DNA of 64,000 nucleotides from Eukaryota sp. TZLM1-RC (lineage: Eukaryota > Metamonada: BaSk clade). The first letter of the stretch is position 1; every line of letters starts with the position of its first letter. The DNA is taken from the NCBI GenBank assembly GCA_040285825.1, contig JAUPSS010000004.1, positions 5,215,658-5,279,657 of the forward strand, written 5' to 3'. The notes under the pieces were generated by a model, which ran no database searches, had not been told where the DNA came from, and worked only from the letters and a program-made list of their open reading frames with translations. This document shows, in pieces, positions 1-10,714 of the stretch. A program made the position numbers and the translations under genes.

Positions 1-556
1 AAATGAAACATCGCAAGAATGACACTTGTTTAGGTACCGTCGAAACAGATAGGGAGAGAGAGAAAGGGAGAACTGTTGAGATAGATGAATGTGAAGAGTA
101 CAAGAGGTAAAGGAAGGAGAAGGAAACTGGAAAAAACATACAGCTTAGTCGGATTAACAACGATCAGAACAGCTGGAGGGTTAATCGAGCTGATGTTGAT
201 GACCACTAATAGAGATACAGTGGATAGGCATTTGATGCCATTGTGGAAATTAGCAATCAATTTGAAATTGCAATCAGCATGTCAGACATCGTGTCAGACA
301 GCGAGATTATCTTCACTCTTCCCATTCTTCTAACATCATGCAGCAAAAGGAGAAAAACGATAACGAGGTTAAGGACTCAGTTCCCACCTCCACCTTCAAC
401 CTTTTCTTCAAAGAACAGTAGAGTTCTTCTTCCTGAACTCCTCAGTCGGGAACAGTAATCCTGCCTTATAGGAATAAACGGAAGGTCAGAGCCTCGATCC
501 TCGATCGTTCTGATCCTTCCGTAGGGGTATAGTATTGCACTTTTTTCAATCATCAT
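1..556. other. left-edge non-genic stretch with one hairpin
   Basis: I see no convincing gene here. Short open frames exist on both strands but show no family motif. The only structure I can point to is an imperfect hairpin at about 479-520, where GGAAGG-TCAGA pairs with TCTGATCCTTCC around a loop rich in CGATC. The stretch may be the left part of the decayed element that follows, but no terminal repeat was found to prove it. Confidence 0.4.
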
Positions 557-624
557 GTGAGTCATGATATGGGTGCTGCTGAATCAGACATGGTGCAAAT
601 CACCTTGGATATGGAATGTTCTTC

Positions 625-935
625 TTTGTGTTTTGTTTTGAATTGTTATTTTGATGTTATTGAGTTTGTTGTTTTTTGTAATTTAGCTTTTTGTACTGTA
701 GATATGGGAGGTTGTTCTTGTTTGTGTTTTGTTTTGAATTGTTGTCTTGATGTTTTTGGGTTTGTTGTTTTTCGTGGTTTACGTACTTGTACTGTAGATG
801 TGGGATGTTTTTTTGTTTTACATTGCTATTTTGATGTATATGAATTGGTTCATTTTTGTGGTTTAGATTCTTGCACTTTAGATACGGGATGCTGTGTCTT
901 GAATTTTTATTTTGATAATGTTGAGTTTTATTTTG
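625..935 (+). repeat. degenerate 84-96 bp tandem repeat, cysteine-rich ORF
   Basis: About three and a half imperfect units of T/G-rich DNA follow each other. The TTTTGTTTTG cores lie at 631, 727 and 811, giving spacings of 96 and 84 bp. The plus strand is open from 557 to a TAG at 938-940 and encodes a hydrophobic, Cys-rich repeat with recurring CFVLNCYFDV and CTVDMG-like motifs. It is in the same frame as the 2A-like/exonuclease pseudogene that follows, so it may be the N-terminal part of that ORF separated by a stop. I recognise no family, and it may simply be low-complexity sequence. Confidence 0.5.
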
Positions 936-1009
936 TTTAGTATTTATCTTTTCTATCCAGTAGCTGCCAACATCTTCTATCAACAAACCCATTTACTGTT
1001 GATTTAACA

Positions 1010-3882
1010 ATGGATGAAGATTTTGAAGCAAATCCTGGTCCCAGAAAGAGAAGATCTAATTTTAAATCATCTCCTCCATCAAAAATTATTAGAAATGCGA
1101 TTTTTGACCAACAAACATCAAAGCGTAAGCTGAAAACAACAACAAAAAGCACTGAACCGAAAAATTCGTATTGAGAATACAATGTTGAATATCGAGAACA
1201 GGAAGATTTTGACAAAAAAACCATTGACAACGAGTATGGTCAAAAAATTGAGCCAAGTCGTAGTGGCTTCAAGCCTGATTCATTGATTCAATTCAAATCA
1301 ATGACCCCAAATCAAAATCTTCCCACTGTTATGTGCTTTGATCTTGAAACCTATCAGGATGCTCCTCTTTATCAAAATCATGATGGCCAATTTCTCCCTC
1401 CTGACGAGATTATCAACAAAAAGAGAAAAGAGGGTGCAAATCTTTTGAAAAAGAAAACTGATGAGCAAATGGGTGAGTGGATTTCAGATGAAAAAATGTT
1501 TTTAATTTCGATTGTTGTTGGTAAGTTTGACCACCATACTTTCCTTTTGGAGAGTAAATATTCACTTATGTTGAGAATGAGTCCTCAAATCAGATTACCA
1601 GACATTGATATGGATGTTCAGGCAGAAATTTTGTCTGACGAAAAAACTTTGCTTCGTAGGTTCCTAAACATTATTGCTAATCATCAACCCCATCGTTTTC
1701 TTAATCACAATTTAATGCAGTTTGATTTACAGGTTTTAAAAAATAGATTATATTATTTTGATTTACCTTTTCCCACTGTTCGAGATGATGCAGCAATTGA
1801 TGTACTCAATCAACTTTCACCTAGATGGAGAGAAGTTGTCATCAGGGAAAATGACTTCTTTCTTCTAGATACTTTGGTTTTTGCCACACAAAATTTATTA
1901 AAATACCCTACGGACATGGATTAGGCAATCTGGCATATAAAATGATAAATGAATAGAAAATCAAACTTCTTAAGGAATTTTCTCATATTTTACCAATTGA
2001 TTGTTTAGCTTCTTCTCCACTGAGGCAAAATTCAATTCAATATGGGCTTCATGATTGTATCCTTTGTCTGAAACTTTTCGTGCTATTTCAGAAAGACAAA
2101 ATTATTTTATCATCTTATAAAACCATTCGAGCAACCGTCAACTCAATGGTTAAACATTCAAATGTGATATTCAAATTGAGAGAAACTGCTGTAAAATTTC
2201 AAAAATTACGTATTCACACCACATGTTGCTCAAAGCAGTATTTACAGTCTTCTTTGAACGTAATTTTATACCACCACGAATATCTGCCCAATTATATGAA
2301 TCATTAATGGCCAGAATTCGTTATATTTCAGCTGAGTATTATGGGGAAGAAATGGTGAAACCAAAAAGTGCATTTCCACAGGATTTTGAAAACTTTGTTT
2401 ATGGTGAAGGAGATTATAGATTATGGACCACCTTTGAACAACAAAAGTTGAACAAAACATTGAGTTATGTAGACCATTTGAGATATAGGCCTGAGTTTTT
2501 TCCACAATTTCCAACTGATGGATTCAGTAGACCACCTTAGTATATGGCCCCAGTAATGTTTACCAATTTTGAGAACAATTTGAAACTAAATTATGAAAAT
2601 CATATTAATCGATTTATCAATGTCCTTTTTGACAATCCTTGTGTAGAAAATGTGTTAGCAGAAATGCACGAGCTGGGTGGATACTCAACGCCATTATCTA
2701 CTATAATTTCACTTTATAGATTTAGGCTTCGTCAATTCAACAACTTGTTTTTAGTTGATGATAGAGATTGCTTGAGTTCTTTGTTTCATCATCCAGAAAA
2801 TATTTCAGACCTTCTGAATGATGAATATTTCGCTTTATGTGAACAACATGATATAATAAATAATGAACTTAGAGACATATTTGAAGGTCTTATTGAGCCA
2901 TTTACTTGCCAAATTGAGAATTTGGTCACTGACGAGAATTTAGTTGACAAAATATTTCCAGTGGTTATACATTTTCTTGCAGACGATGTGCAAACAGATC
3001 CTCAAATATTCCTAAAACCAGCAATTACAATTGCCCAATATATCTCCAGTAGTGATGCCGTAGGTTGGAAAAGCGGGCTAAAATAAAGCTAATGAGGAGA
3101 AGGTGATTTATTTTCTAATCATAACATGTAAGCCTTAGGGCGCCAACAGTGGAGAGAAAAAACCTTATCATATTTCTCCTGTTTCAACCACTGTAGGTCC
3201 TGGATATTTTCCTATTGATACAAGAACACTATGGAGAATTGTTAAACAAACATTGATGGATTATTAAGATACCAACACCGAATTATCCGCCTTTGCTGCC
3301 AGTTCAACAACTTTTATAGATTTTTTCAACTTTGTGGTTGCCAAACTTCGGCAGGTCTTTCTGACAATTGACTTTTACAGTCTTGACTTGTGGAGCATTC
3401 ATAAACTGCAAGCTTTTATTCACAAACAAAAGACAGAAAGTTGGTTGTTAAATAGCCTTGTTCAGCAGTTTGGCAATCCAAAAGACACTTTAATACTAAT
3501 GGGTGATTATGGTAAAAAAGGTTCCAAGAATTTAAAACATCAGAGAGCTACTCGAGGCATTGGATGGATTCAATTTCTGAAAAGAAATGGATTTGAAGTG
3601 TCGATGATTAATGAAGCTTTCACTTCAGCAAAATGTCCTGTTTGTTTTGAAAAGGTTGCTACGTTTTTGAGAGTAACAAATCCCAGATTCTATAGAAGAG
3701 AAAAGACTCCTGTTCCTACATGTCATAGTTTATCAGCTTTTAATAGTGAGAGTTGCAAACTCAGTAACAAAGGCTCAACAAAGCTTTTCAATAGAAATAA
3801 GCTGGCTTGTCTGAATATGTTTGCAATTGCTGAAGCCAGACTGAGTGGTAATGAAAGGCCTCCGTATCTGTGTAGTAGATAG
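1010..3882 (+). pseudogene. decayed exonuclease-Fanzor (TnpB-like) element ORF
   Basis: One interrupted plus-strand coding track. From ATG 1010 it reads a basic N-terminus with a 2A-like motif (DFEANPGP, 1019-1042), passes an in-frame TGA at 1172, then a PolB/DnaQ-type 3'-5' exonuclease domain: Exo I CFDLETY near 1340, Exo II-like HNLMQFDLQVL near 1710, and a Y/H-x-x-D-like end (YGLHDC) near 2045. A frameshift near 1910 and further stops follow. From about 2100 the text becomes Fanzor-like: an N-terminal helical part (2100-3086), an IDT-x-x-LW segment near 3215, GDYG near 3500, a 'NEAFTSAKC' Zn-ribbon start with CPVC near 3635, then C..C and an NRNKLACLNM motif ending at TAG 3882. The expected RuvC-I D-P-G segment is missing, apparently deleted, and a short inverted-repeat element interrupts it at 3064-3148. 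The gene is dead. Fusion of the two domains is inferred from the lack of any spacer. Confidence 0.6.
3064..3148 (-). mobile_element. short inverted-repeat (MITE-like) element, copy 1
   Basis: About 55 bp here (from AATGAGGAG to the end GGCGCCAACA) is the near-identical reverse complement of the right part of 11005-11094. The core shared piece is AGCCTTAGGGCGCCAACA. It separates two parts of the Fanzor pseudogene (before 3064 and after 3149), consistent with insertion. The left edge is set at a GTTGG by analogy with copy 2 and is uncertain; no clean target duplication was seen for this copy. Confidence 0.55.
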
Positions 3883-3922
3883 TTTTTGTAATTATTCCGC
3901 AGCAAAATTGATCTTGTACCTA

Positions 3923-3936
3923 TGGGAAATTTCCCA
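3923..3936. promoter_or_regulatory. 14-bp perfect palindrome TGGGAAATTTCCCA
   Basis: This palindrome lies 40 bp after the Fanzor stop codon and 84 bp before the CFAP100 start. It could be the right-end hairpin of the decayed element or a dimeric transcription factor site for CFAP100. The sequence alone cannot decide. Confidence 0.4.
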
Positions 3937-4019
3937 CAGAAGTAAATATAAATAATAGATTTGTTTATTCAGTTTGTCTTCTTTCCAAAAACCCTTGCTC
4001 AACTCTTTACATTATCACT

Positions 4020-5471
4020 ATGGATACTACTTTAGAAGAGGAGAATCCTTTCCGCATGCCTCCTCCGCATGAACTCTTTTCTCTCCGGGATCGCGAAAGA
4101 GAAGAACGCAAGGCTATCAAGGAAGCTTCTCAGGATAAACCTATTTGGCTCCGTCATACCAACAAATCTCTCCTCTCCCAGAAAGTCTCCTCATTATTTT
4201 CCACATCTGAATCCGAACATCCTGAGTCTCCCATTGAGGATGACATATCCCGTGTGCGCAGAGAAGCAGCTGAGGCTGTCATGACTGCTGCCAAAGGGGA
4301 GAAGGAGTCCATATCAGAGTTTTTGGACAAGAAACGCGAAATGTTTCTTGCTAATCTAAGTCTCCAATGCAAACAAATGGAAACTTCCAAGTTAGAAAAC
4401 CAACTCAAACAGCGTGAAACCAAGCTCGTCTCTCAAAATGAAAAACTAAAACAACAATCAGCTGAACTTGAAGTATTAATCCAGGAAAGTGATCGGAAAG
4501 CTGTTCAGGCTATCAAAGAGGCTAGTGATCAGAGCAGGACTAAGAGTGGGAAGATACATGAGTTGAAAAGGTTACAAAACATGGTTAATCAATTTAGATC
4601 TGAGAAGTTAATTCTTGAGGAAAAATTGGCAGATTACTCAGCTTATAAACAGTTTTTGTTAGGGTTGACTCCAAATGATTATATAGAAACAAAGAAAAAA
4701 GAATTGGGAACTGAAAATGTGGATGAATTGCCTCTTTATTTTACTTCACCTCACCAGTTATTAAGTATTTTTTCTGAATTAGAAGATCGAAATCTTTTTC
4801 TAATCCAGAATTGTCAGGAAAAAGAAGAGGAATTGGACGCTTTAAAAACAAAATGTAGTCAACATGAGTCAAACTTCCTAGCTCAAAAAGACCAAATGGA
4901 CGCTCAAATAGAAGAATTGCAAAGACTTGTTGACATTGAAGAAGAAAAATGTACCAGCTTGGAAGCAAAGTTGAGCATTAACACTGATGAAGGACTTTCG
5001 GTAGATGGGCAATTTCTACAATCAGTTCAGCAAAAAGTGGTCGATATTCATTCCTTGGTTATTGGTCATGATGGGCCAAAAAAGGGGTCCAAAAATGCCG
5101 AAACTCAAAGAAATGTGGGGACTTTGCGGTTGCTTACTGATTTGGAATCATTGGTGGATCAGTTGCTCACTTCAATGGCGGAAATTCCACATAATGTGCT
5201 GAAAAAGGCGCAAAAGCAACAAGAAAAAGAAAGGAGAGAACGTCAACGTCAAGAGTTATTGGAAAAGGCAAAAGTGGAAAAAGAAAAAAGAATTCAGGAT
5301 GTTTTAAAAAGAGCCACAGCCCCGCCAAAGAAGAAAACCGGGAAACCTGTAATGTTTAGGTCGTATATTAAGAAAAAGGAAGAAAAGAAAGGAAAAGATG
5401 AGAAGGATGACGTCAGCACTCAGAATATTGACCTTATGGATGACCCTACCTATTCTGATTTTTGGTCGTAA
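4020..5471 (+). CDS. CFAP100-like axonemal coiled-coil protein
   Basis: A 483-residue protein. The N-terminus carries NPFRMPPPHELFSLRDRERE, which closely matches the start of the cilia- and flagella-associated protein 100 (CCDC37) family. Residues 90-215 form the DUF4200-type coiled coil (a run of KREMFLANLSLQCKQ followed by heptads), ending in the characteristic YSAYKQFLLGLTP. A second coiled coil spans roughly 260-320, and the C-terminal third is basic and Lys/Glu-rich. In Chlamydomonas FAP100 belongs to the MIA complex that regulates inner dynein arms, so the gene implies a motile flagellum. The start ATG lies directly after TATCACT, an initiator-like sequence, suggesting a very short 5' UTR. 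It has no introns. CFAP100 is the best match; the sister MIA2/CFAP73 family is the main alternative. Confidence 0.82.
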   Translation: MDTTLEEENPFRMPPPHELFSLRDREREERKAIKEASQDKPIWLRHTNKSLLSQKVSSLFSTSESEHPESPIEDDISRVRREAAEAVMTAAKGEKESISEFLDKKREMFLANLSLQCKQMETSKLENQLKQRETKLVSQNEKLKQQSAELEVLIQESDRKAVQAIKEASDQSRTKSGKIHELKRLQNMVNQFRSEKLILEEKLADYSAYKQFLLGLTPNDYIETKKKELGTENVDELPLYFTSPHQLLSIFSELEDRNLFLIQNCQEKEEELDALKTKCSQHESNFLAQKDQMDAQIEELQRLVDIEEEKCTSLEAKLSINTDEGLSVDGQFLQSVQQKVVDIHSLVIGHDGPKKGSKNAETQRNVGTLRLLTDLESLVDQLLTSMAEIPHNVLKKAQKQQEKERRERQRQELLEKAKVEKEKRIQDVLKRATAPPKKKTGKPVMFRSYIKKKEEKKGKDEKDDVSTQNIDLMDDPTYSDFWS

Positions 5472-6599
5472 TTTGATTTTGCTTGGATTTTGTATAATTT
5501 TTGTATAATTGTATTTTATTGAGTTAAATAAATTTTCTCCTTCTCATTAAATAAAAGTGGTTTTATTGTAATCTAATCTATTATTTTCATAATGAACAAG
5601 TGCTGTTTGAGTTACAGTCATAAGATGAGGTGAATTTGACAGAATAGAAAAATGAACTAGGGTAAAATGATATCAACCAAGAATACCAGAATCAAATTCA
5701 AAAGGAACCTGAATAGCCCAAACAAAAACTTAATTTTGTTAGCAACAATCAAGAATTAGTTTTTTTTTATTTTTTTATTTAGCACTAATGAATTGTCATC
5801 ACAGTAGACGTGATTTGTTGTAGTTATCATTTTCCTTCTGTTCTCATCTCTTTTCACTGTGATCTGTCAATTGAAAGGCTAAGAAAAGCTCCACTGAGGA
5901 CGAAACACTTAACACTCGTTCAAATAATATTTTAGAAATTAACTATATTAGCTAATCCATTTCCATGAAATCTTTGATGCTGTCGAGCATCATTTAACCC
6001 AACATCTGCACAGTTTTTCCTAATTTTTCCTAATTTTTGTGACCATCTGACCAAAAATATTTGTAAATTCTTGTGACATGCTCGAAAATCGAAAACGTTA
6101 GTCAATACCAAACCAAGTCAAACACTAGCTTAAGTTCTCCTTTTGCTGTTGAGCACCTTCAATGTGTTGCAAAAAGAAATAATTGTATAATTGTTCTGTA
6201 ATGGAGAGAAGTGTTCATTTTATCAAGTCATAAATAGCAAACATGTAATAAAACTCGATGTGTCATTGATTTGATCTACATATAGGCTTTCTTCAAACAT
6301 TACTTTGCTTAATGTTTATTCGGTTGATAAACCATCAGTAATTCCCTGATAGAAGAATAAATGGTAACATCTCATAACGAAAACAATGTTGAAAATCAAG
6401 AAACAAGTTTTTTCTATTGATCAAAACTAGAACATTTTCAAATCTATCATTCTGCGCTGACACTATCTTCAACACTACAGAAGACAATGACAGGGGAAAT
6501 TGTTGTTAAAAATTGATGGTTGTCCGGATTTGCTATACTTGCGTGTCAATGTTGCTCAGAAAGATAAATTTGGAATAAAGTTTATTCAAAAAATTCTTG
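5472..6599. other. intergenic, no gene seen
   Basis: AT-rich spacer after CFAP100, with polyadenylation-like AATAAA near 5525. No open frame, RNA gene or recognisable repeat was found. The right end grades into a degenerate retroelement fragment. Confidence 0.5.
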
Positions 6600-7330
6600 A
6601 ATCATTTAACTTGTAAATGTGGTAAACCTCTTTTGTTTACTCATCTTTTGCACTGTCAACATTTCATTACATTTAGAAGCAAAGTGCATAATAACGTCAG
6701 GAACCAAATGTAATGTGCAAATCATATCGAGTAGATTTCTTTTTAGAACCGCTGTTATTAAAATTCATTCTTGATGATCCCAATATTGATAGTACCCGTT
6801 ACAACAGAGCTTCTGTGGGTCTGACAAGAGTTGATCTAGTTGTTCCCGGTTTAAATGGTAGTTTTACTATTTTAGACGCCATGTCTATTGACCCTTGTAA
6901 TTCCCTAACGAACATCTCATTAACTCGGATGTTAATAATGCTCTTCTTGCAGGCGAAAAATATAAAATTGCTAAATATGCGAAACCCATTTGATCGATTA
7001 ATGAAAATTCTCATGCCCAATATAATTTATGTCCCTTTGTTTTTTCTTTGCTTCGATCATTGGGTATGGCTTTCCTTGAGGATTTTGTTGTAGTTGTAAA
7101 GGAAAGAACTGGAAGAATTTTCAATCGTGTTGACTGGCAAAACAGGATTGTATTTTCTATTTTTAAGGGAATGGTAAAACTGATTTCTGATTCACTGTCT
7201 TCTTTTGGGAAATTTTCCGAAACCTTAGCAATTAATTGTTTTGATGTAGGGGAGGCAGGTTTTGAGGATGTGGAGTTTTAATTGTGTATTTTATGTTTTC
7301 ATATTCGTTGTTGAATAAAATAAATTGAAT
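6600..7330 (+). mobile_element. 5'-truncated non-LTR element, family D copy 1
   Basis: Decayed 3' part of a non-LTR retrotransposon ORF. It begins with the zinc-knuckle-like CxCG...H..C segment (LTCKCGKPLLFTHLLHC, about 6610-6665) and continues through a probable restriction-like endonuclease core (RVDLVVPGLNG... then ILDAMSIDPC, about 6830-6900). It ends with the W-x-x-RIVFSIF tail shared by all families here, with the frame broken near 7050. The 3' UTR matches the copy at 49130 (reverse). Frameshifts and stops show it is inactive. Confidence 0.75.
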
Positions 7331-7464
7331 GAAAAAATTCTTGAATAATTAATTTTTAGTGATTGGAAATTCCAATCAGTAATTGGCATCCTTCTCGACA
7401 TCCAATTGGCATATTTCCACTATATCTATTTCCTTGATGAATCACATTCTATAAACCATCATCC

Positions 7465-8556
7465 ATGGTATTTTGCTGCTGTCTACCGTTTTTTAAAACG
7501 AAATCCTCATCCGACAGCCAAACCAACCTCCTTGCTCTATCTTTCCCTTCCACCGATACTTCTTTTCCACCTCAACACCATCCTTGCGTCCTTGATACTG
7601 GATTTTTGTTGAATGGTTATCGAATCACCAATTACATGCCTCAGTCTTCATTTCATCTAGCCTTCCACGACCACAAACAGCACTGCTACCTCGTCAAGGT
7701 TTTGTCATCAAGTCCCAACCCTCACCCCAACTCGTTTCCAAACAAGCATTTGGTTGCACTGATGAAAAAGTTTCGACATCCGAATCTGTTATCTTTGGTG
7801 GATGTTATACATCACGAAGAAGCAAATAGATTTTATTTTGTTTACGAATTTGCTGACCTTCACCCACTTTCCACTCCTGCTGATGTCAGCACATGTCATG
7901 TCACGTCAGGTACCACGTCATCACTCAGTTGGAGATTGTTCAGAGAAGGTGTCAATATTTTAGATTTTTTTGTTCAGCAAGGATTTTATTTTGAATTAAA
8001 ATTGAATAATTGCTTCAAAACACTTTCAAATAATTTAAAGGTAGCTTGGTTTGGGGAACCAGTGCCAGCATATGAGGACGTGTCACGAGATGACGATTCA
8101 GCTCAGAATTTGCTAGAAAGTCAATTAAAGTCTATATATTCACTCTCTTGCCTTTGTTCGGACATTGATTCTGCTCTATCATTGAGTAATAGTAACAACA
8201 TTAGTTTGGAAAATATTAAGGAAAATTCTTGGGTTACTGCCAACCAAAAATTTCCCTTTCCTGAGCTTAATTATGCCGTTGTCAGTGTCACTCAGCACGA
8301 AATTTTCAATGCAACTGTAGACTTTTACAGTGAATTAGGATTTAGTAGTGAATATGTTGGTGATTATTCGGATTTATCATTTGACTCATTTGCTCCAAAT
8401 TCCTCTAGAATTGTACCATTTTTGAATATTAATCAGTCAAATTTTGATTTTTTGAGCACTGTAGATTTTTACAGTTTCTCGACTTTGTCCCTTGATAGTC
8501 TTGAGGAGGAAAGCGAAACTAGTAGTTCATTTATGGATGTTGGTAGAGCTTTTTAA
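7465..8556 (+). CDS. protein-kinase-like pseudokinase
   Basis: A 363-residue intact ORF with a recognisable but degenerate kinase fold. The N-lobe has a candidate ATP-lysine (YLVKVL, about residue 78) and the helix-C/strand-4 pattern LMKKFRHPNLLSLVDVI followed by FYFVYEFADLHPL. The catalytic loop reads FYFELKLNN where HRDxKxxN is expected, and the magnesium loop reads WFG instead of DFG, so both catalytic aspartates are missing. The C-terminal 150 residues are Ser/Asn-rich with no family seen. The glycine-rich loop is also absent. It resembles the CAMK-like kinase at 46834 in general layout only. It is probably a scaffold or regulatory pseudokinase. ATG 7465 is the first in frame. Confidence 0.6.
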   Translation: MVFCCCLPFFKTKSSSDSQTNLLALSFPSTDTSFPPQHHPCVLDTGFLLNGYRITNYMPQSSFHLAFHDHKQHCYLVKVLSSSPNPHPNSFPNKHLVALMKKFRHPNLLSLVDVIHHEEANRFYFVYEFADLHPLSTPADVSTCHVTSGTTSSLSWRLFREGVNILDFFVQQGFYFELKLNNCFKTLSNNLKVAWFGEPVPAYEDVSRDDDSAQNLLESQLKSIYSLSCLCSDIDSALSLSNSNNISLENIKENSWVTANQKFPFPELNYAVVSVTQHEIFNATVDFYSELGFSSEYVGDYSDLSFDSFAPNSSRIVPFLNINQSNFDFLSTVDFYSFSTLSLDSLEEESETSSSFMDVGRAF

Positions 8557-9171
8557 CGACTGACACGTCAACATGACGTGAGTGTTATTTGTAATTTTTA
8601 ATTTTTTTGTGTATATTTTGAATGAGTAAATATTTTTTACCCTTGTCCATTGGATTTCTCAATTACCAAAAATATCATTTATCCAAAAATTTGTATTTTC
8701 TATAACATTTTTGGAATTATCCAAAGAGTATATACTACGAACCGTCATCTATCAGAAATTCGCTGAGCTACTCGGCTGCATTAGGTTATTGAATTGTTTG
8801 AAATTTAAATGTTTTGTTTGTAATATTGATCAATTTAGTGAAATTTTAAATAATATTGATTAAAATTATTTAATCCACAAGAAATTCAAGAATTAAACAG
8901 CGATCTACAATTTCAAAACCAAATAATTCAACCTAATTCATAGATGATTAGGGTCTGTTTGTGGATTCTTATTTACAATTCCATATTTAAAATCAGTGGG
9001 GATAAGATTTGTGCTTAAACCACCAAAATAGTATCTGTTTGCACAGACTACCTATCCCAATTCTAGTAAAGATAATGGAATTTCCTCAAAATTTCATGCC
9101 TGACGGGTACTTAAGTAATCTAGTTTCTGCAATAACAGTGGAATGCATGAATATCTACTATTCCACTACTA
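8557..9171. other. intergenic, no gene seen
   Basis: AT-rich spacer with several short A/T runs. No conserved reading frame or RNA gene was found. The right edge is set where homology to the 30766-31503 retroelement copy begins (CTACGCATCATAGCAAAATT). Confidence 0.5.
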
Positions 9172-10711
9172 CGCATCATAGCAAAATTTACCGTCTTTTA
9201 CTTGAAAACATATGAATGTAAAATTGAAAACTGATCAACAAATTATATTTATATTTTTTTAATTAAATTAACTCAATACTAATGGGACGACTATCGTTGA
9301 ACCAAGATTTCCTCTACAAAATCTTGATCTGCTTGCTGTCTAGCTAAAGCTTCTCATATTCGATTGGAAAACCGTGGTAATCTATTAATAATGGCAAATT
9401 GAATCCGTGAACGCCATAAAAATATATCAAATCTTTTCATTGATTTTTCTTGCACCATTTTTTGGAAGTCATTCAAAAAAGTTTCTGCTTCAACTGATAA
9501 TCTTCCATTTATCGAAAATGGGAAAGCAATAAAAACCAGCTGTGTATTTCTATCGACATTAGCCTCTTGAATATCTTTATCATATTTTCTATGTTTCTCT
9601 TTTGCTTTAAAATCCAGAGCAGCCACAGGATTAAGTTTTCTTCTGTGAACCAAAGTATCATTTGCAACATAACATGAGACAAAGTCAACAATAGCTTCAG
9701 AATTATCAATCCAATCACAGTATACATCACCTCTATCATCAGAACCAAAATTATTCAGAGAAAGTGTTTCCTTCAGCAGGGGCTCTTTGATACACGATAT
9801 TCTTGCAGTTTGTGCCATGTTGAAAACAGTGTCTCTAACAGCATCATGTAATGAAGAGCGATAAGTTATCAATTTAGAGCAATTCAGAGCATGGCGCAAA
9901 GTGAATTCGAACAAGTACATTTTTCTTTTGATAATAATTGATTAATGGGGATGTTCAAATATAATCTCATTTTTGTTACAAATGCTTCATTAGTGGCACA
10001 CAATCCAAATCTTCGTGGTACAATAGTTACAAAAAGTGAAGAATCTGACGACTTGTTTTCACAAACACCCTTTTCCAATAACAATGAGTGAAGATCTTGA
10101 TTTAAAACAGCCGTGCTGCATATATTATTATAAAGATCATTTTCATACATTCCAGTCAATCGTTTCTGTAATGTTCAATGAAAGTATTTTAAATTTAAAA
10201 GATTCTTTACTGGAATATTGCCATTGAATGATTGGGGAAAGCATCGAGTCCATTTTTCTACATCAATTTTTGAAATTTCTTCATTCAATGCAAAAACAGT
10301 GGAACTTTGCGTTGTCATCAATAAATCTTCCCAATCTGCAAATCTTTCGGAAAACTCAAAGATTGCATTTCTGCATCGACCAGTAAAAGCACACGAAGTA
10401 AGAATAGAAGCCTTCGTCCAACTTAAACTGCCATAATGTGGACTAAGATAAGCATGGTCTGGAATTTGGAACATTTTACATCCCAGTAATTGTGACAAAA
10501 CTTTTGCACGTAACTCATTAAACTTCTGAGCCAAAGGCCTAGTGACAAGAGGATTTGTAGATCGAAATATATGATTGAAGTTGGAACTAAAACACAGTCT
10601 TATAATGGTAAATTTGATATGTTTCTGTATATCTAAAGTCATCATTCGGTCAATTTTTTCTGAAATTGAGTTCAACTTTTCAAACAATTTTTTTATCATA
10701 AATTTCTCCAA
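9172..10711 (-). mobile_element. non-LTR retroelement, family A copy 1 (longest)
   Basis: The longest family A copy. Read on the minus strand from 10711 it gives the post-RT thumb region (HIKFTIIRLCFSSNFNHIFR), a helical connector, the zinc-like C-x-C...HALNC...YRSSLHDAVRD segment, the probable endonuclease core (DDRGDVYCDW, then AIVDFVSC) and the FPFSINGRLS...RSRIQFAI tail. Stops and frameshifts fall near 10170 and 9900. Its 3' end has the long 3' UTR type shared with the 30766 copy. The RT core is missing, as expected for a 5'-truncated insertion. It abuts the opposite-strand fragment at 10715. Confidence 0.8.
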
Positions 10712-10714
10712 ATC

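Noticed and set aside
1283-2080. Maverick/Polinton or viral protein-primed DNA polymerase
   Set aside because: Only the exonuclease motifs are present. No polymerase palm motifs (such as the YxDTD box), capsid or integrase genes follow; Fanzor motifs do.
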